Source: Falsiroseomonas frigidaquae
GTDB taxonomy: Bacteria > Pseudomonadota > Alphaproteobacteria > Acetobacterales > Acetobacteraceae
DNA length: 64,000 bases
Assembly (NCBI RefSeq): GCF_012163145.1
Contig: NZ_JAAVTX010000007.1
Coordinates: 1-64,000, forward strand
Direction of reading: 5' to 3'
The first letter of the stretch is position 1. Each line of letters begins with the position of its first letter. This document shows positions 60,773-64,000 of this stretch, piece by piece. The notes beneath the pieces are model-generated. The model was not told where the DNA came from. It did no database searches and saw nothing but the letters and a program-made list of their open reading frames with translations. Both the position numbers and the translations under genes were made by a program.

Positions 60773-63450
60773 CCCGCGATGCGGGCCAGCGCCGCGTCCA
60801 GCCGGGCCATCTCGGCCTGGGCGGCGGCGAGGCGTTCGCGGTTTTCCTCCACCACCTCCTCCTTCGCCCGCGCGACGAAATCGCCGTTGCCGAGCTTGGC
60901 GGCGATCTTGCCGGCCTCGCCCTCCGCCTTGGCGCGTTCCTTGGCGAGGCGGGCGCGTTCGGCCGAGAGGTCGATGACATCGGCCAGCGGCAGCATCACC
61001 GTCGCCTCCCCCACCACCACCTGCGCCACGCCCTTCGGCACGGCGCCGTCCAGCGGCAGGACCTCGGTGGCACGCGCCATGCGGCGGATCACGTCGATCC
61101 AGGCCTCCGCACGGGCGAGCGTGGTTCCTGAAGCGCCCGAGAGCAGCAGCGGCACGGTGACGGAGGGCGGCACGTTCATCTCGGCGCGAACGCCGCGCAC
61201 CTCGCCGATCAGGCCGACGAGCCAGTCCAGTTCCTCCCGCGCCGCCTCGGCATCCGCCACCGGCACGGCGCCGGGCCATTCCGCGCGGATCAGGGTGCAT
61301 TCGGCGCCGTAGCCGAATTCGGCATGCAGGGCTTCGGTCATGAAGGGCATGGCGGGGTGCAGCAGCTTCAGGATGGTGCCGAAGACATGCTGGGCGGCGC
61401 CCTTCACCTCGTCCTTCGCGGGCCCATCCGGGCCGTTCAGCACCGGCTTCGCGAATTCCAGGAACCAGTCGCAGAAGCTGCCCCAGACGAAGCGGTAGGC
61501 GGCGCCGGCATATTCGTCGAAGCGGAACGCCTCCAGCGCCGTCGTCGCCTCCGCCACCGCCCGGTTGGACCCATCGAGGATCCAGCGCGCCAGCGGCGTC
61601 TTCGCGGAGGCCGGATCGAAGGCCGGATCGGCCTTGATGCCGTTCATCTCCAGGAAGCGCGCCGCATTCCAGATCTTGGTGCCGAACGACCGGAAGTCTT
61701 CCACGCGCTTGCGGCCGAGCTTCACGTCACGGCCCGGCCCGGTGAGTGAGGCGATGGTGAAGCGCAACGCATCGGTGCCATAGGCCTCGATCAGCTCCAG
61801 GGGATCCATGACGTTCCCCTTGGATTTCGACATCTTCTGGCCCTTCTCATCCCGGACCAGGCCGTGGATGTAGACCTTCTCGAAGGGCACCTGGCCGTCC
61901 ATGAAATGGATGCCCATCATCATCATCCGGGCGACCCAGAAGAAGATGATGTCGAAGCCCGTCACCAGCACGTCGCCCGGATAATACTTCGCCAGTTCCG
62001 GCGTCCTGTCCGGCCAGCCCAAGGTGCTGAAGGGCCAGAGCGCGCTACTGAACCAGGTGTCCAGCACGTCCGGGTCGCGCACCAGTTCCACGTCGCGGCC
62101 GAATTTGGCCTTCGCGGCGGCGCGGGCTTCCTCCTCGGTCTTGGCGACGAAGACCTCGCCATCCGGCGCGTACCAGGCCGGGATCTGGTGGCCCCACCAG
62201 AGCTGGCGGGACACGCACCAGGGCTGGATGTCGCGCATCCAGGCGAAGAAGGTGTTCTCCCACTGGCGCGGCACGAAGACGGTCTGGCCGGTCTCCACCG
62301 CCTTGATGGCGGGCTGCGCCAGGGTCTTGGCGTCCACATACCACTGCATGGTCAGGCGCGGCTCGATCGGCACGCCGGAGCGGTCGCCATGCGGCACCTG
62401 GTTCACATGCGGCTCCACCGCCGCCAGCAGCTCCATCTCCTCCAGCTTGGCGATGATGGCCTTGCGCGCGGCGAAGCGGTCCTGGCCTTCCAGGCTGCGG
62501 ACGAAGGCGTCCTCCGCCCAGGGGCCGAGGATCTCGGCCAGCGTCACCTTGGCATCGGCATCGAGGACTGAGGGGCTGGCCAGGCCGTGCCGCTTGCCGA
62601 CCTCGAAATCGTTGAAGTCATGCGCGGGGGTGATCTTCACCGCGCCGGTGCCCTTCTCCGGGTCCGAATAGGCATCCGCCACCACCGGGATGCGGCGGCC
62701 GGTCAGCGGCAGCAGCAGGTGCTTGCCGACCAGGTCGGTGTAGCGTTCATCCTCGGGGTGCACGGCCACCGCCGTGTCGCCCAGCATGGTCTCCGGCCGC
62801 GTGGTGGCGACGGTGACGAAGCGGCCCGGCTCGCCCTCCACCGGGTAGCGCAGGTGCCAGATATGGCCCTTCACCTCCCGGCTCTCGACTTCCAGGTCGG
62901 AGATCGCGGTCTGGAACACCGGGTCCCAGTTCACCAGGCGCTTGTCGCGATACAGCAGGCCCTGGCTGTGCAGGGTGACGAAGACCTCCCGCACCGCCTC
63001 GGACAGGCCCTCATCCATGGTGAAGCGTTCCCGCGGCCAATCCAGGCTGGCGCCGAGACGGCGGAGCTGGCGGGTGATGGTGCCGCCGGATTCGCGCTTC
63101 CACTCCCAGACATTGGCGAGAAACGCCTCCCGCCCCATCTCGCGCCGCTTCAGGCCCTGGGAGGCGAGCAGGCGTTCCACCACCATCTGCGTCGCGATGC
63201 CGGCATGGTCCGTGCCCGGCTGCCACAGCGCGTCCCGGCCCTGCATCCGGCGGAAGCGGGTCAGGATGTCCTGCACCGTCATGGTCAGCGCGTGGCCGAT
63301 ATGCAGGCTGCCCGTGACGTTGGGCGGCGGGATCATGATGGTGAACGGCTTTGCCGCACTCTCCGGATGCGCCGCGAAGGCGCCGGAATCCTCCCAGCCC
63401 TGGTACAGGCGGGGTTCGATGGTGGCGTGGTCGAAGGTCTTGTCGAGCAT
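60769..63450 (-). CDS. valS: valyl-tRNA synthetase
   Basis: 893-aa class I aminoacyl-tRNA synthetase. HIGH motif in PPPNVTGSLHIGHALTMTVQ; KMSKS in DEKGQKMSKSKGNVMDPL; the editing domain (CP1) with HPEDERYTDLVGKHLLLPLT; an anticodon-binding region; and a C-terminal coiled-coil arm (LSAERARLAKERAKAEGEAG). The ATG at 63450 gives the canonical MLDKTFDHATIEPRLYQGWE start. Complete in the window. Confidence 0.96.
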   Translation of the reverse strand: MLDKTFDHATIEPRLYQGWEDSGAFAAHPESAAKPFTIMIPPPNVTGSLHIGHALTMTVQDILTRFRRMQGRDALWQPGTDHAGIATQMVVERLLASQGLKRREMGREAFLANVWEWKRESGGTITRQLRRLGASLDWPRERFTMDEGLSEAVREVFVTLHSQGLLYRDKRLVNWDPVFQTAISDLEVESREVKGHIWHLRYPVEGEPGRFVTVATTRPETMLGDTAVAVHPEDERYTDLVGKHLLLPLTGRRIPVVADAYSDPEKGTGAVKITPAHDFNDFEVGKRHGLASPSVLDADAKVTLAEILGPWAEDAFVRSLEGQDRFAARKAIIAKLEEMELLAAVEPHVNQVPHGDRSGVPIEPRLTMQWYVDAKTLAQPAIKAVETGQTVFVPRQWENTFFAWMRDIQPWCVSRQLWWGHQIPAWYAPDGEVFVAKTEEEARAAAKAKFGRDVELVRDPDVLDTWFSSALWPFSTLGWPDRTPELAKYYPGDVLVTGFDIIFFWVARMMMMGIHFMDGQVPFEKVYIHGLVRDEKGQKMSKSKGNVMDPLELIEAYGTDALRFTIASLTGPGRDVKLGRKRVEDFRSFGTKIWNAARFLEMNGIKADPAFDPASAKTPLARWILDGSNRAVAEATTALEAFRFDEYAGAAYRFVWGSFCDWFLEFAKPVLNGPDGPAKDEVKGAAQHVFGTILKLLHPAMPFMTEALHAEFGYGAECTLIRAEWPGAVPVADAEAAREELDWLVGLIGEVRGVRAEMNVPPSVTVPLLLSGASGTTLARAEAWIDVIRRMARATEVLPLDGAVPKGVAQVVVGEATVMLPLADVIDLSAERARLAKERAKAEGEAGKIAAKLGNGDFVARAKEEVVEENRERLAAAQAEMARLDAALARIAG

Positions 63451-63548
63451 GCGGCATCCCTTCCCCGCCGGCCTGTTTCCGTCAAGGGGCGGCTGGACGG
63501 TGGCAGGCCCGCGGCGCATAGGATTCAGCCTGGGTTGGAGACAAAACC

Positions 63549-64000
63549 ATGCACAAGATCGGTCGCCGTCCACTTCTGGCGGGGCTCGCGGGCGCGACGC
63601 TCGCCGCCCCCGCGCTGGGTCAGCCTGCCTGGCCGAACGGCCCGATCCGCATCATCGTCCCCTTCCCGCCCGGCGGCAGCGTGGACACCATCACCCGCCT
63701 GCTGCAGCCGCGGCTGACGGCAGAGCTTGGCGTTCCGGTGGTGATCGAGAACCGGCCCGGCGCCTCCGGCGCGCTCGGCACCGCCGCCGCCGCGCGGGCC
63801 GCACCGGATGGCAATACCTGGGTGACAGTCTTCGACAGCCACTCCGTGAATCCCTCCTTCATCAGCAATCTCGGCTTCGATGCGAAGCGGGACCTGGTGC
63901 CGGTGATGCAGATCGGCGCCGCGCCCATGCTGATCACCACCCACAACTCCCGCCCCTGGCGGAAGCTGGAGGAGGTGATCGCGGCGGCCAAGGCGGCACC
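63549..64000 (+). CDS. tripartite tricarboxylate transporter-type binding protein (Bug/TctC), 3' end beyond window
   Basis: First 150 codons of a Bug-family periplasmic protein, running off the right edge. Signal peptide (twin-Arg-like GRRPLLAGLAGATLAAPALG), then IRIIVPFPPGGSVDTITRLL and VVIENRPGASGALGTAAAA, the two family signatures. Ligand unknown. Divergent from valS. Confidence 0.93.
   Translation, partial: MHKIGRRPLLAGLAGATLAAPALGQPAWPNGPIRIIVPFPPGGSVDTITRLLQPRLTAELGVPVVIENRPGASGALGTAAAARAAPDGNTWVTVFDSHSVNPSFISNLGFDAKRDLVPVMQIGAAPMLITTHNSRPWRKLEEVIAAAKAA

Overview
The window is a high-GC (roughly 70%) chromosomal segment of an alphaproteobacterium. It most resembles the Acetobacteraceae/Roseomonas type. 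This rests on base composition, tricarboxylate-type (Bug/TctC) periplasmic binding proteins, an alphaproteobacterial GTTC-N7-GTTC SOS box at lexA, the trpGDC-moaC-moeA-lexA-comEC-gltX gene order, and a cox-type molybdenum hydroxylase accessory operon. No rRNA, tRNA or CRISPR array was seen.

Layout. 1-12.1 kb: the tail of an IS5-type transposase, a DUF21/CBS membrane protein, an Entner-Doudoroff module (RpiR regulator, KDPG aldolase, sugar kinase), and several amide/peptide hydrolases (M81, two M20-type enzymes, a histone-deacetylase-like amidohydrolase). 12.17-19.0 kb: comM, split by a 5.3-kb AT-rich integrative element carrying a large serine integrase, a small resolvase with a candidate res site, a possible HUH-type Rep, a small membrane protein and a DUF4062 protein. 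19-29.4 kb: panC, a 2H phosphoesterase, yraN, gamma-glutamyltransferase, creA, an unknown 236-aa protein, a polytopic membrane protein, an enolase-superfamily enzyme with a TctC binding protein, and a vWA lipoprotein. 29.4-38.3 kb: trpGDC-moaC-moeA, lexA with its SOS box, a 38-aa microprotein, comEC and gltX. 38.4-44.7 kb: a membrane-anchored unknown, a 1,329-aa RTX protein and a Na+/H+ antiporter-like transporter. 44.9-51.6 kb: coxG-coxD-coxE-xdhC(N)-xdhC(C)-moeA/mocA fusion-methyltransferase, translationally coupled. 51.6-64 kb: alpha/beta hydrolase, XRE regulator, amidase, MFS exporter, Gfo/Idh/MocA oxidoreductase, RidA, CHAP-domain protein, cupin, valS, and a truncated TctC protein.

Most notable. 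The element in comM is bounded by near-identical 8-bp sequences (TGCTCATG and TGCTGATG) lying 5,321 bp apart. Joining the flanks restores an uninterrupted 502-residue ComM. Its cargo at the end distal to the integrase is a DUF4062 protein whose last six residues, DDDIPF, are identical to the C-terminal tip of bacterial single-stranded DNA-binding protein (SSB). This looks like an SSB-tip mimic on a putative defence or replication-interacting protein. The island also carries a protein with an H-x-H motif and a Y-x3-Y motif, suggesting rolling-circle replication or mobilisation. Because comM is broken while comEC lies 16 kb away, the strain may have altered natural transformation until the element excises.

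Limits. All calls come from reading the sequence and translations. No database search or structure prediction was run. Start codons were chosen from overlaps, Shine-Dalgarno spacing and family knowledge, and uncertain cases are noted.
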